19,584 bases of DNA, taken from positions 1-19,584 of the forward strand of contig LOES01000246.1 of the NCBI GenBank assembly GCA_001515955.1, read 5' to 3'. The notes below the pieces were generated by a model. It had not been told where the DNA came from. It saw only the letters and a list, made by a program, of their open reading frames with translations, and made no database searches. This DNA comes from Clostridia bacterium BRH_c25 (GTDB taxonomy: Bacteria; Bacillota_A; Clostridia; Lutisporales; Lutisporaceae). The position numbers and the translations under genes were made by a program. Shown piece after piece: positions 1 through 7,308 of the stretch; within the stretch, counting starts at the first letter, position 1, and each line of letters begins with the position of its first letter.

Positions 1-770
1 TTCATAAATTTAAGTAAATCCTCATTAGTAGCTACAACTCCACCACCAGCATAGTCAAGTCCAGCATAGTTTTTTAAATCATTCCCTATTGTCCCATCAA
101 TACTAAAATGTGCAATTGGATATGAATATTCTTTTATGGGATCAGAATAGTGAAGCATAGATGAGTTCTCCATTCCAAGAGGAACAAAAATATAATCCTT
201 CAATACTTCATGGAATGGCTTACCTGTAATATTTTCAATGATTAATCCTAAAAGATGATAATTAGTATCTGTATATTTTGTCTTTTTTCCAGGTGGACAA
301 TAAGGTTTTAAATTATTTTTACCCCAGATAATAGCTTCCCGTGGGCTCATATTAAATTCCTTTTCCTCAAGAAGCTTATCTAGTAGTGGCCAAAAATTAT
401 CATATAAACCTGATGTTTGTTTCAACAGATGTTTGATTTTAATATTATTTGTATAATCTTTACCCTTGTAAATATGAAGATCATTCAATAATTCCTCATC
501 TAAATAGTTACTAATGCTATCATCAAAAGATAGCTCTCTCTTTTCATATAAGATACTAATTATAGTTGATGTAAATAATTTGCCAACACTAGCCATATAA
601 TTAGGTTGTTGAGGATTGGCAGGTATATCACCTGTTGAACCTTCTGCAATATTCATATGAAAATCTAACTTCTGCGAATGAACTAATAAATAAGCATTCT
701 TCACTTTAGAATCTTTTCGCACTTGATTCCTAAACATATCTTCAATTATTTTCATCTTTACTTTTTTCAT
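1..770 (-). CDS. Serine beta-lactamase-like hydrolase (PF00144 type), 3' end cut off by window edge
   Basis: The first 256 codons are visible; the rest lies beyond base 1. The protein resembles the beta-lactamase/penicillin-binding-protein-like serine hydrolases. The nucleophile motif SxxK is S61-V-G-K64 in the context YMASVGKLFTS, and the second motif is Y166-T-D168 in KYTDTNYHLLGLIIENITG, a context common in this family. A glycine-rich DYAGGGVVATNEDLLKF stretch lies near the visible end. No signal peptide or membrane segment is seen at the N-terminus, so a cytoplasmic enzyme is likely. I chose ATG 770, preceded by GGAAGGGG; in-frame ATGs at 755 and 737 are alternatives. Substrate is unknown: members include esterases, D-aminopeptidases and resistance proteins. 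It is more AT-rich than the housekeeping genes and sits directly downstream of a GC-rich structured block, which suggests an acquired cassette. Confidence 0.85.
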   Translation of the reverse strand, partial: MKKVKMKIIEDMFRNQVRKDSKVKNAYLLVHSQKLDFHMNIAEGSTGDIPANPQQPNYMASVGKLFTSTIISILYEKRELSFDDSISNYLDEELLNDLHIYKGKDYTNNIKIKHLLKQTSGLYDNFWPLLDKLLEEKEFNMSPREAIIWGKNNLKPYCPPGKKTKYTDTNYHLLGLIIENITGKPFHEVLKDYIFVPLGMENSSMLHYSDPIKEYSYPIAHFSIDGTIGNDLKNYAGLDYAGGGVVATNEDLLKFM

Positions 771-801
771 TTTCCCCTTCCTTTCCAAAGTATATTTCAC
801 A

Positions 802-1043
802 TAACGTCTCCGCACTCACGACACCACTGAACCGGACCCCGAATGCCGTCCCCTTGGCGGAGCTTCGCTCCCGGTGAAGGGGTGTAGTTGCCCTGCTCCC
901 GCCCCAAAGCAAATACATCCGGCAACCCAAGGCACGCTTACTCCTTGTCCTTACCCGCCGTGCCGCAGCGTGAGCGCATTGTTAGCTGATGGATAATGCC
1001 CCTCAACACCTTGCTTAATAACCTTTATATACCGCTTCCGGTA
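802..1043. repeat. GC-rich structured intergenic block (attC-like or repetitive element)
   Basis: A strongly GC-rich stretch lies in AT-rich surroundings between the acetyltransferase and the hydrolase. On the minus strand it begins TAACAATGCGCTCACG (ending at 984) and ends CGTGAGTGCGGAGACGTTA (805-802). The outer arms are thus imperfectly inverted around CTCACG/CGTGAG, reminiscent of integron attC sites, which run from TAAC to GTTA. Inside is a hairpin with CCCCTT (850-855) and AAGGGG (877-882) around GGAGC/GCTCC-type arms. Upstream in the minus direction is a small hairpin, TACCG-GAAG-CGGTA (1030-1043). At about 183 bp the TAAC-to-GTTA part is longer than usual attC sites. No intact gene is seen from 771 to 1152. 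Confidence 0.5.
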
Positions 1044-1108
1044 CCCGGGACCTAACATGTGTTGATTATGTAAATATTGTCTCTCTGGGGTTCAAATCTC
1101 TCACAGAC

Positions 1109-1123
1109 TCCGCATAGGAGTTT
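1109..1123. other. Small hairpin downstream of the acetyltransferase gene
   Basis: ACTCC-GCATA-GGAGT forms a 5-bp stem about 30-45 bases past the acetyltransferase stop on the minus strand. It is followed by no T-run on that strand, so a terminator role is doubtful. The remaining bases between 1044 and 1152 show nothing else I can support. Confidence 0.25.
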
Positions 1124-1152
1124 GCACCTTATATAAATAAAGTGAAATAAAG

Positions 1153-1670
1153 TTAGTTAGTTATTAATGAAATACTATATTTATACAGATATTCATCTTC
1201 CTCTTCATCAAAAATAGTTCCTAATAATTTCCCATTGTTCTTTTCTATAATTTTTTTTGAGGCTGTATTGTCATATTACAAGTTAAAAATACTTCTTCTA
1301 TTCCTATATTTATAGCCTTTTCCAATGCCAGTTTTAAAATTTGAAAACCATAACCTCTATTTCTACAATCTGGTGATATATCATATCCTATATGGCCAGC
1401 ACATTCTACCTCTTGGTGTCTAATTCTCACTACTCCTACAACTTCTTTTTTATCAATTAACCAGAATGTCGAAGTTATAACATCTCCTTGAGGTAGATCG
1501 TTTCCCTTGGAATAATTGTGCAAGTCGTTTAAATAATCTTGGAAATTTTCTAATGCTTTTTTATATTTATTAAAATAATGTTCATCATTTATTTTTCTGT
1601 ATGTTAGAGCATAATTTTCAAAACTCTTTTGATATTCTTTATTAGGTTCAACTAAAAATAAATCTTCCAT
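1153..1670 (-). pseudogene. GNAT-family N-acetyltransferase, broken by a frameshift near 1277
   Basis: The intact part (1670-1245, 141 residues) reads as a GNAT acetyltransferase: FWLIDKKEVVGVVRIRH forms the central strands, GHIGYDISPDCRNRGYG holds the acetyl-CoA-binding R-x-x-G-x-G motif, and FQILKLALEKA is the following helix. After VFLTCN the frame ends in MTIQPQKKL and a stop. Shifting frame near 1277 restores the expected continuation: DNTASKKIIEKNNGKLLG, then a Glu-rich segment to a stop at 1153. That gives about 172 residues, the usual family length. A missing base between TGTAAT and GACAAT is the simplest explanation, by mutation or sequencing error. The start ATG 1670 has GGAGG 8 bases upstream (1679-1683). 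The substrate is unknown; relatives acetylate small molecules or antibiotics. Confidence 0.85.
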
Positions 1671-1750
1671 AAATTATCCTCCGTTTCTTATACACTTCGC
1701 AAAAGTATATCGATATGCAATATAAGAATAATACTTCTTACATAATTCAA

Positions 1751-1864
1751 TCCGCATTATCTGTCAGCGTCACGGTAGACGCGCCAGTTGCTCAGCGCAC
1801 CCCGCGCAGATCCCGGCGTGCGGAATCACAGCACCAGGCTCTTCAAATATATACGCTTCCGTAT
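1751..1864. repeat. Second GC-rich structured block, upstream of the acetyltransferase
   Basis: GC-rich, multi-hairpin DNA in AT-rich flanks. Outer arms TCCGCA (1751-1756) and TGCGGA (1819-1824) pair. Inside is a perfect GCGTC/GACGC hairpin (1767-1771, 1778-1782), and several GCGC segments can pair. At 1851-1864 a small hairpin ATACG-CTTC-CGTAT has the same CTTC loop as the one at 1030-1043 of the first block but different stem bases. Both blocks carry CATAAY, 3-4 bases, then TCCGCA at their hydrolase-facing end (800-814 and 1741-1756). The two blocks may be diverged members of one element class. The surrounding bases 1671-1966 hold no gene I can recognise. Confidence 0.4.
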
Positions 1865-1960
1865 TTACACAAAACATTCTTCAACCCTTAGTTAGGTATC
1901 TGCTTTCTCAGTTATCTTCGGACTTATCAAGCCATACCATTCTACCCTAAAGACATGGCC

Positions 1961-1985
1961 CAGAATCTAATCAATAATGATTCTG
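1961..1985. repeat. 7-bp inverted repeat at the end of the gene remnant
   Basis: CAGAATC and GATTCTG form a perfect 7-bp inverted repeat separated by 11 bases. It overlaps the stop codon of the remnant at 1967-1969. Without a clear T-run on either side, its role as a terminator is uncertain. Confidence 0.3.
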
Positions 1986-2230
1986 TCCTGTTCTAGTCTT
2001 CCGCTCTCAGTGAGTTCAAACCAATATTTCTCAATTGAAGAATTGTTAGCCTCCTCAATATATGAAATTTCACTACTCTGATAGCCTAATAACTCTTGAA
2101 CCCATACCAGCATTTGCCTATTGTCTATTCCATTATACGATATATGCCTTCCCCTTTAAATGCACTATCATATAATAAATCCCACCATTCATATGACAAT
2201 TTTCGATATTCTCCTGCATAAATGAAAAGA
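1967..2230 (-). pseudogene. Decayed remnant of an unrecognised gene
   Basis: Two adjacent minus-strand frames look protein-like and join across one frameshift near 2137. The first reads GEYRKLSYEWWDLLYDSAF and KGEGIYRIME. The second reads YNGIDNRQMLVWVQELLGYQ, then a Glu/Ser-rich segment and YWFELTESGRLEQDRIIID before a TAG stop at 1967-1969. The upstream end runs into the adenine deaminase terminator with no start codon or ribosome site, so the 5' part appears lost. I do not recognise the family. The segment lies between the purine genes and the cassette-like blocks, consistent with an accessory region under decay. The alternative is that only the second frame, with its internal ATG, is a small expressed ORF. 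Confidence 0.4.
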
Positions 2231-2253
2231 CCGGGATTATCAATTAATCCTGG
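2231..2253 (-). terminator. Intrinsic terminator of adenine deaminase gene
   Basis: CCGGGATTA (2231-2239) and TAATCCTGG (2245-2253) form a 9-bp stem with one G-T wobble and a 5-base loop. On the minus strand it is followed by TCTTTTCATTT. It begins 16 bases past the ade stop. Confidence 0.7.
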
Positions 2254-2268
2254 CCACCGTTATTTATA

Positions 2269-3993
2269 CTATATCTCATCTATCTTGGTAAATCTGAAAT
2301 TTACCACATCAAATAATCCCAGGTCTGTTACCTTTAACTCCGGTATGACTGGGAGTGCCAGAAATGCCAGTGTCATAAAGGGATCGTAATCTCTTGATAC
2401 ACCCATATTATAAGCCACGTCCAGCATATCCTCCAGCTGTTCCTGCAGCTGTTCCAGTGGTATGTCACTCATCAGACCGCCTATTGGCAGAGGAAGTGAG
2501 CGGATTATACTGCCTTCGGAGGCTATCGCTATGCCTCCCCCGATTTCCTGCAAATGTTCTGCTGCAATACGCATATCCAGATCACTGTCACCAATGACTA
2601 CGATGTTGTGTGAGTCATGAGCTACTGTGGATGCTATTGCTCCATTTTTGAGCCCCAGGCCTTCTACCAGACCCAACCCTATATTGCCGGTGGCATTGTG
2701 CCTTTCAATAACTGCAATTTTCAGAAGCACTTTCCCATCATCGGTAGTGTATTTTCCAGCTACTACATTTACATTACGCCACAAATCCTTTGTCATCAGG
2801 GAATGGGGCTGCAGTCCTATAACCCTGAGTCCCTGCTCCTCGGTTGTTAAACTGAAGCAGTCTTCCATCAGAGGCTTTATATTCACTGAGTTGCGCATTT
2901 TTGAATCGTTTATGCTCTTTATTTCAAAAAGCGCTTTTCCTTCCTGGGCTATCAGCTTGCCTTCCTTGTATACCTGGTATATTTCCAAATCCTCCAGGTC
3001 ATTCAGCACAACCATATCCGCCTTATAACCGGGTGCAATGGCTCCTACCCGCTCCATATTGTAACATCTTGCCACATTGAGTGTGGCCATTTGTATGGCT
3101 CTTACCGGATTGACTCCCTGATTTATCGCCAGCCTTATGTTGTTGTCAATGTGCCCCTCTATGAGTATATCCTCAGGGTGCCTGTCATCAGTGCAGAACA
3201 TGCATCTTGATATGCTGCTCTCATTCAGAGCAGGAAGCAGATCGATGACATTTCTTGCAGCGGAGCCTTCCCTCAACATAACATGCATTCCCAGCCGAAG
3301 GCGCTCTTTTGCTTCCTCTGCACTTGTGCATTCGTGCTCTGTCCTTACGCCTGCTGAAATATATGCGTTCAGATCCCTTCCGCTTAGAAGGGGGCCATGT
3401 CCATCAATGAATTTGTTTGCATTCTTTGCCAGTACAATCTTATTCATTATAGACTTCTCATTGTGTATCACATTTGTAAAATCCATAAGCTCTCCCAATC
3501 CCAGTACCCTTGGATGGTTGATTATCTCCATAAGATCCTCTGCCTTAAGCACACTTCCGGAGTTCTCGAAGGGCGTTGCCGGCACACAGGAGGGAAGCAT
3601 TATATACACATCAATGGGAAGATTCTCGGTACCTTCGAGCATATACTTTATTCCGGTTATGCCCTTAACATTGGCAATCTCATGAGGGTCGGCAACCATT
3701 GCTGTTGTACCTCTTGCCGCTACAGCTCTTGCAAACTCCCCCGGGGTGACCATGGATGACTCGATATGCACATGCCCATCCATAAAGCCTGGAGCAAGGT
3801 ATTTGCCTTCCATATCAAGCTCGACGGCGCCGGTATATTCCCCTATACCTGCTATGTATCCGTCATGAACCGCTACATCAGTTTTATAGATTTCACCGGT
3901 AAAAACGTTAACAAGGTTTATATTTTTAAAAACCGTCTGCGCTTTTGCCCTTCCTGCAGCTACATCCACCAGGGCCATAATAATATCCCTCAT
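2269..3993 (-). CDS. ade: Adenine deaminase (EC 3.5.4.2)
   Basis: Hydrolyses adenine to hypoxanthine and ammonia in purine salvage; a cytoplasmic metal-dependent amidohydrolase. Visible motifs are GHVHIESSM, whose His74-x-His76 pair is a metal ligand set, then DPHEIANV (102-109), GHGPLLSG, REGSAARN and CTDDRHPED, all typical of the Ade family. The C-terminal half carries the family's VAHDSHNIVVIGDSD and GGIAIASEG segments. At 574 residues it has full family length. I place the start at ATG 3993, which has AAAGGGTG 6-7 bases upstream; an in-frame upstream ATG at 4032 lies inside a separate small ORF and lacks a ribosome site, and ATG 3978 is a weaker alternative. It follows the purine permease gene, which supports a joint uptake and deamination role. 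Confidence 0.95.
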   Translation of the reverse strand: MRDIIMALVDVAAGRAKAQTVFKNINLVNVFTGEIYKTDVAVHDGYIAGIGEYTGAVELDMEGKYLAPGFMDGHVHIESSMVTPGEFARAVAARGTTAMVADPHEIANVKGITGIKYMLEGTENLPIDVYIMLPSCVPATPFENSGSVLKAEDLMEIINHPRVLGLGELMDFTNVIHNEKSIMNKIVLAKNANKFIDGHGPLLSGRDLNAYISAGVRTEHECTSAEEAKERLRLGMHVMLREGSAARNVIDLLPALNESSISRCMFCTDDRHPEDILIEGHIDNNIRLAINQGVNPVRAIQMATLNVARCYNMERVGAIAPGYKADMVVLNDLEDLEIYQVYKEGKLIAQEGKALFEIKSINDSKMRNSVNIKPLMEDCFSLTTEEQGLRVIGLQPHSLMTKDLWRNVNVVAGKYTTDDGKVLLKIAVIERHNATGNIGLGLVEGLGLKNGAIASTVAHDSHNIVVIGDSDLDMRIAAEHLQEIGGGIAIASEGSIIRSLPLPIGGLMSDIPLEQLQEQLEDMLDVAYNMGVSRDYDPFMTLAFLALPVIPELKVTDLGLFDVVNFRFTKIDEI

Positions 3994-4015
3994 CCAAACA
4001 CCCTTTCTTATTATA

Positions 4016-4081
4016 TTAAGACTGCATTGCACGCACTATCTCCTGTTGGCTTGCAGGCAGCTCCATTAAAATTGCGCTCAT
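4016..4081 (-). CDS. 21-codon small ORF upstream of ade (leader-peptide candidate)
   Basis: ATG 4081 is preceded by AAGGGGG with 6-base spacing, as strong a ribosome site as any in the window. The product is a 21-residue peptide beginning MSAILMELPASQQEIVRAMQ and ending in a serine. It stops 22 bases before the ade start codon, so translation could be coupled. It lies between the permease terminator and ade. No runs of one amino acid suggest classical attenuation. I do not recognise the peptide; function unknown. A TATAGT box near 4130 could be the -10 of a promoter for this unit, but the matching -35 is poor. Confidence 0.45.
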   Translation of the reverse strand: MSAILMELPASQQEIVRAMQS

Positions 4082-4158
4082 AACTGTCCCCCTTCTATGT
4101 GCATTCCAAAGAGTCCTTTTCCAGGGCACTATAGAATGACCACAGGGATATTTTAAAA

Positions 4159-4197
4159 ATATCGCTTAATCAGGCATTTTGCCTGATTAAGCGATAT
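4159..4197 (-). terminator. Strong terminator of the purine permease gene
   Basis: A perfect 18-bp inverted repeat with a 3-base loop. On the minus strand the stem is followed by TTTTTAAAA. It starts 11 bases after the permease stop codon and separates that gene from ade. Confidence 0.85.
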
Positions 4198-4208
4198 AAT
4201 CAAACTCA

Positions 4209-5543
4209 TTACATGAATATAAATCTAAGTACGAATACAACCGAAAGTATATACATTGTTATCGATACATCCTTGCCTTTTCCTGCAAGAAGCTTAAGAA
4301 GTGTATATGCGAGCATACCGAAAACAATACCTTCTGCAATGCTGTATGCGAAAGGCATCATAACTATTGCAAGGAATGCAGGTATCGATTCTGTGAAGTC
4401 CTTCAGGTTTACCTTTGTTATCGGCTCCATCATGAAGAGTCCTACAAGTATAAGTGCCGGTGCTGTTGCTGCGCCCGGTACTATGAGGAATAACGGTGAG
4501 AAGAACAATGCAAGAATGAAAAGTCCTCCGGTCACCAGGGAAGTAAGTCCTGTTCTTCCACCTTCTGCAACACCGGAAGCACTCTCAACATAAGTTGTAA
4601 CAGTACTTGTTCCAAGCAGTGCGCCGAAGGTTGTACCTATGGCATCAGTCAAAAGTACCTGGCTTGCCTTTGGAAGCTTTCCATCCTTATCAAGCAGGTT
4701 TGCCTTTGATGAAACACCTATTACTGTACCAACGGTATCGAATATATCAACAAAGAGGAAGGTAAATATTACTATAAGGAATTTGGTACTGAATATTTCC
4801 GACCATGATACGCTAAAGGGCGCCATCGCTATAGGCGCAATTGACGGAGGTGCTTGAATTATGCTCGTTGGAAGCTTTGCTACACCCATAATTATACCTA
4901 TTACTGTTGTAACTACTATACCGATGAAAAGGGCTCCTTTAACATTCTTGTAAAGCAGTACACCTGTAATTACTAGCCCTATAAGTGCTAATATCACCGG
5001 TGCGCTCTTTATATCCCCAAGAGCTACTATTACTCCCTCACCGGGTTTTACTATTCCTGCATTTACCAGCCCTATAAAGGCTATGAACAAACCAATACCA
5101 ACACTGACTGCATATTTAAGGTTCATAGGAATTGAATTGATAATTGCTTCTCTTACCTTGAAAAAGGACATGAGGATGAATATTATACCTTCTACAAATA
5201 CTGCAGTAAGTGCCAGCTGCCAGCTGTAGCCCATTGTAAGAACAACCGTGTATGCAAAGAATGCGTTAAGACCCATGCCTGGAGCAAGGGCAAAGGGGTA
5301 GTTGGCAAGAAACGCCATAAGGATTGTAGCAAATCCGGCTGCAAGGCAGGTTGCTGTAATCAATGCCGGCAAATCCATACCTGTTGCACTTAGAATCGTC
5401 GGGTTAACTATTATGATGTATGCCATAGTCATAAAAGTTGTAAGACCCGCAATCACTTCGGTCTTTACATTGGTATTGTGCTCTCTAAGCTTAAATAGCT
5501 TTTCCAGAGTACCGGAGCCTTGTACGTTTGATTTTGTTGTCAC
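4209..5543 (-). CDS. NCS2-family purine permease (AzgA/PbuG type; hypoxanthine, guanine or adenine uptake)
   Basis: A 444-residue polytopic membrane protein of the nucleobase:cation symporter-2 superfamily, AzgA branch. The N-terminus LREHNTNVKTEVIAGLTTFM followed by TMAYIIIVNPTIL is the branch's hallmark, as are ALAPGMGLNAFFAYTVV, the FVDIFDTVGTVIGV segment and GTSTVTTYVESASGVAEGGR. About a dozen hydrophobic segments fill the rest. The start is GTG 5543, with GGAGGG 6 bases upstream. It is a single-gene transcription unit with its own promoter, a structured leader and a strong terminator. Adenine deaminase follows directly, so adenine or hypoxanthine is the likely cargo, but the exact substrate cannot be read from sequence. 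Confidence 0.93.
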   Translation of the reverse strand: MTTKSNVQGSGTLEKLFKLREHNTNVKTEVIAGLTTFMTMAYIIIVNPTILSATGMDLPALITATCLAAGFATILMAFLANYPFALAPGMGLNAFFAYTVVLTMGYSWQLALTAVFVEGIIFILMSFFKVREAIINSIPMNLKYAVSVGIGLFIAFIGLVNAGIVKPGEGVIVALGDIKSAPVILALIGLVITGVLLYKNVKGALFIGIVVTTVIGIIMGVAKLPTSIIQAPPSIAPIAMAPFSVSWSEIFSTKFLIVIFTFLFVDIFDTVGTVIGVSSKANLLDKDGKLPKASQVLLTDAIGTTFGALLGTSTVTTYVESASGVAEGGRTGLTSLVTGGLFILALFFSPLFLIVPGAATAPALILVGLFMMEPITKVNLKDFTESIPAFLAIVMMPFAYSIAEGIVFGMLAYTLLKLLAGKGKDVSITMYILSVVFVLRFIFM

Positions 5544-5597
5544 GAAATTCCCTCCTTAATATTTTGTTTTTGGACTGAGCCGTCTGTCTCATCCTAT

Positions 5598-5642
5598 ATA
5601 GGTTGCACTAAAGAAGTTTCAAGGAAGAATTAGGCAACCTAT
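5598..5642 (-). promoter_or_regulatory. Permease leader hairpin 2
   Basis: ATAGGTTGC and GCAACCTAT form a perfect 9-bp stem, extended by CTAA/TTAG past a one-base bulge, with an 18-base loop. It sits about 55 bases upstream of the permease GTG. The 3' arm overlaps the palindrome CCTATATAGG (5594-5603), so an alternative fold is possible. It does not match the purine riboswitch consensus. Together with the hairpin at 5653-5708 it forms a candidate cis-regulatory RNA. Confidence 0.45.
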
Positions 5643-5652
5643 GAAATCAAGG

Positions 5653-5708
5653 TATATGATTTTGCAATATTTGAATTTCAATGTAAGATGTTTATTGCAA
5701 AACATATA
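5653..5708 (-). promoter_or_regulatory. Permease leader hairpin 1 (long inverted repeat)
   Basis: TTTTGCAAT (5660-5668) and ATTGCAAAA (5694-5702) pair perfectly; the outer TATATG/CATATA arms extend the helix to 15 bp with one bulged base. It lies just downstream of the predicted permease promoter, so it could act as an RNA stem-loop or as an operator. Confidence 0.45.
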
Positions 5709-5724
5709 GTATCTGGTTAATAAA

Positions 5725-5753
5725 ATTATAACATCTGTAGTAATCTATGGAAA
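5725..5753 (-). promoter_or_regulatory. Candidate sigma-A promoter of the purine permease
   Basis: On the minus strand the -35 is TTTCCA (5748-5753, 4 of 6 matches) and the -10 is a perfect TATAAT (5725-5730), with 17-bp spacing. It lies just after the lysS terminator and gives a leader of about 175 nt. Confidence 0.5.
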
Positions 5754-5759
5754 TACCCA

Positions 5760-5789
5760 AAAAAAATAAACCCCGCCTATAGACGGGGT
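5760..5789 (-). terminator. Terminator of the greA-lysS operon
   Basis: ACCCCGTC and GGCGGGGT (minus strand) form an 8-bp stem around TATA, followed by TTATTTTTTT. It starts 17 bases after the lysS stop. Confidence 0.9.
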
Positions 5790-5806
5790 CGGATCATACT
5801 GTATTC

Positions 5807-7297
5807 TTATGCCTGTGGTCTCATTGTCGGGAAAAGTATTACGTCCCTTATGGAATAGGAGTCAGTGAGGAACATTATTATTCTGTCTATTCCTATACCC
5901 ATCCCTCCGGTTGGGGGCATTCCTACTTCTAGTGAATTTACAAAATCATCGTCTGTTGCATATGCTTCATCGTCTCCAAGCTCCTTATCATTTGCCTGCT
6001 GATCAAATCTTTCCTTCTGATCGATAGGATCGTTAAGCTCAGAATAAGCATTGGCAACCTCTCTGGCGAAGATAAAGGCCTCAAACCTTTCTGTCATCGT
6101 CGGGTCATCCTTCTTCTTCTTTGTAAGTGGTGAAATCTCAACCGGGTAGTCCAATATGAAGGTAGGCTGTATAAGATGCTCCTCTGCATACACTTCAAAA
6201 GCTGCATTTAATATATCTCCCTTTGTGCAATCCTTAAGCTTCTTCTTAAGCTCATCCACAACCTTAAGCTTCTTGGCTACTTCTCTTGCTTCCTCATCAC
6301 TCTTTATTTCATTGAAGTCAACTCCGGAATACTTCTTAACAGCATCTACCATGGTCAATCTGTTCCACGGCGGCGTCAAATCCAATTCAGTTCCCTGATA
6401 GTTGATCTTTGTTGTTCCAAGAACCTTCTCTGCGCAATATGCCACAAGGTTTTCGGCAAGCTCCATCATATCGTTGTAATCAGCATAGGCCTGATACAAC
6501 TCAATCATAGTGAACTCAGGATTGTGTCTGACGTCAATTCCTTCATTTCTGAAGTCCTTGCCCATTTCATACACTCTCTCAAAACCGCCCACTATAAGCC
6601 TCTTCAAGTAAAGCTCGGTAGCTATTCTGAGATACAAATCTATGTCCAATGCGTTACTGTGAGTTTTGAAAGGTCTAGCCGCAGCTCCACTGGCTATTGT
6701 GGCCAATATCGGAGTATCTACTTCTATGTAATCCTTTGCATCAAGGAATTCTCTTATTGCCTTGATAATCTGTGTCCTCTTGTAGAATGTATCCCTTACA
6801 TCGTCATTGACGATAAGATCCACATATCTCTGCCTGTACCTCATTTCAGTATCTTTAAGTCCATGCCACTTCTCCGGCAGGGGCTGAAGCGACTTGCACA
6901 ATAAAGTCACCTGTTTAGCATGTACGGATATCTCGCCTCTCTTGGTTTTGAACACAAAGCCTTTGATGCCAACGATATCGCCGATGTCATAGGTTTTGAA
7001 TATCTTATATTCCTCTTCACCTATTTCATCCTGCTTAACATATGTCTGTACTCTTCCGTATCTATCCTGGATATCACAGAAGGATGCTTTTCCCATATCT
7101 CTGAAGGACATTATCCTTCCGGCTATAGAAACATCCTTTCCTTCCATCTCCTCAAAATTACCCTTGATGTCTTTTGAATGGTGAGTCTGATCATAGTTTA
7201 ATATCTCAAAGGGATTGCGTCCTGTTTCCTTCAGTTGTTCAAGCTTATCCCTTCTGATCTTTAGTATCTCACTCAGATTCAATTCATCATTAGCCAT
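5807..7297 (-). CDS. lysS: Lysyl-tRNA synthetase, class II (EC 6.1.1.6)
   Basis: Charges tRNA-Lys with lysine in the cytoplasm. The 496 residues match bacterial LysRS. An N-terminal OB-fold anticodon-binding domain spans roughly 55-150 ([20 protein letters not shown]). The catalytic domain shows motif 1 around YIEVDTPIL, motif 2 at [20 protein letters not shown], and motif 3 at [20 protein letters not shown]. The [19 protein letters not shown] and [10 protein letters not shown] segments are also typical. ATG 7297 has AGTAGGGGGA upstream. It lies 11 bases after greA, forming a two-gene operon. No T-box leader is seen, so it is not controlled by tRNA charging in the usual way. Confidence 0.98.
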   Translation of the reverse strand: MANDELNLSEILKIRRDKLEQLKETGRNPFEILNYDQTHHSKDIKGNFEEMEGKDVSIAGRIMSFRDMGKASFCDIQDRYGRVQTYVKQDEIGEEEYKIFKTYDIGDIVGIKGFVFKTKRGEISVHAKQVTLLCKSLQPLPEKWHGLKDTEMRYRQRYVDLIVNDDVRDTFYKRTQIIKAIREFLDAKDYIEVDTPILATIASGAAARPFKTHSNALDIDLYLRIATELYLKRLIVGGFERVYEMGKDFRNEGIDVRHNPEFTMIELYQAYADYNDMMELAENLVAYCAEKVLGTTKINYQGTELDLTPPWNRLTMVDAVKKYSGVDFNEIKSDEEAREVAKKLKVVDELKKKLKDCTKGDILNAAFEVYAEEHLIQPTFILDYPVEISPLTKKKKDDPTMTERFEAFIFAREVANAYSELNDPIDQKERFDQQANDKELGDDEAYATDDDFVNSLEVGMPPTGGMGIGIDRIIMFLTDSYSIRDVILFPTMRPQA

Positions 7298-7308
7298 TTT
7301 AATTCCCC

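Noticed and set aside
742..930. Minus-strand open frame of 62 codons across the GC-rich block
   Set aside because: It overlaps the true start of the hydrolase gene in another frame, has no ribosome site and codes through a palindromic structured block. Treated as spurious.
1088..1115. tRNA-like T-arm: GGGGTTCAAATCTC followed by ACTCCGCA
   Set aside because: The T-stem pairs poorly, no D-arm, anticodon arm or matching 5' acceptor is found upstream, and there is no CCA. A degraded tRNA-derived attachment site remains possible but unsupported.
2394..4083. Several plus-strand open frames opposite ade
   Set aside because: They are shadows of the strongly supported ade coding frame, lack ribosome sites, and show low-complexity or improbable composition.
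4033..4158. Purine riboswitch upstream of ade
   Set aside because: The conserved purine aptamer core and its two loop segments are absent; only the small ORF and ordinary spacer are seen.
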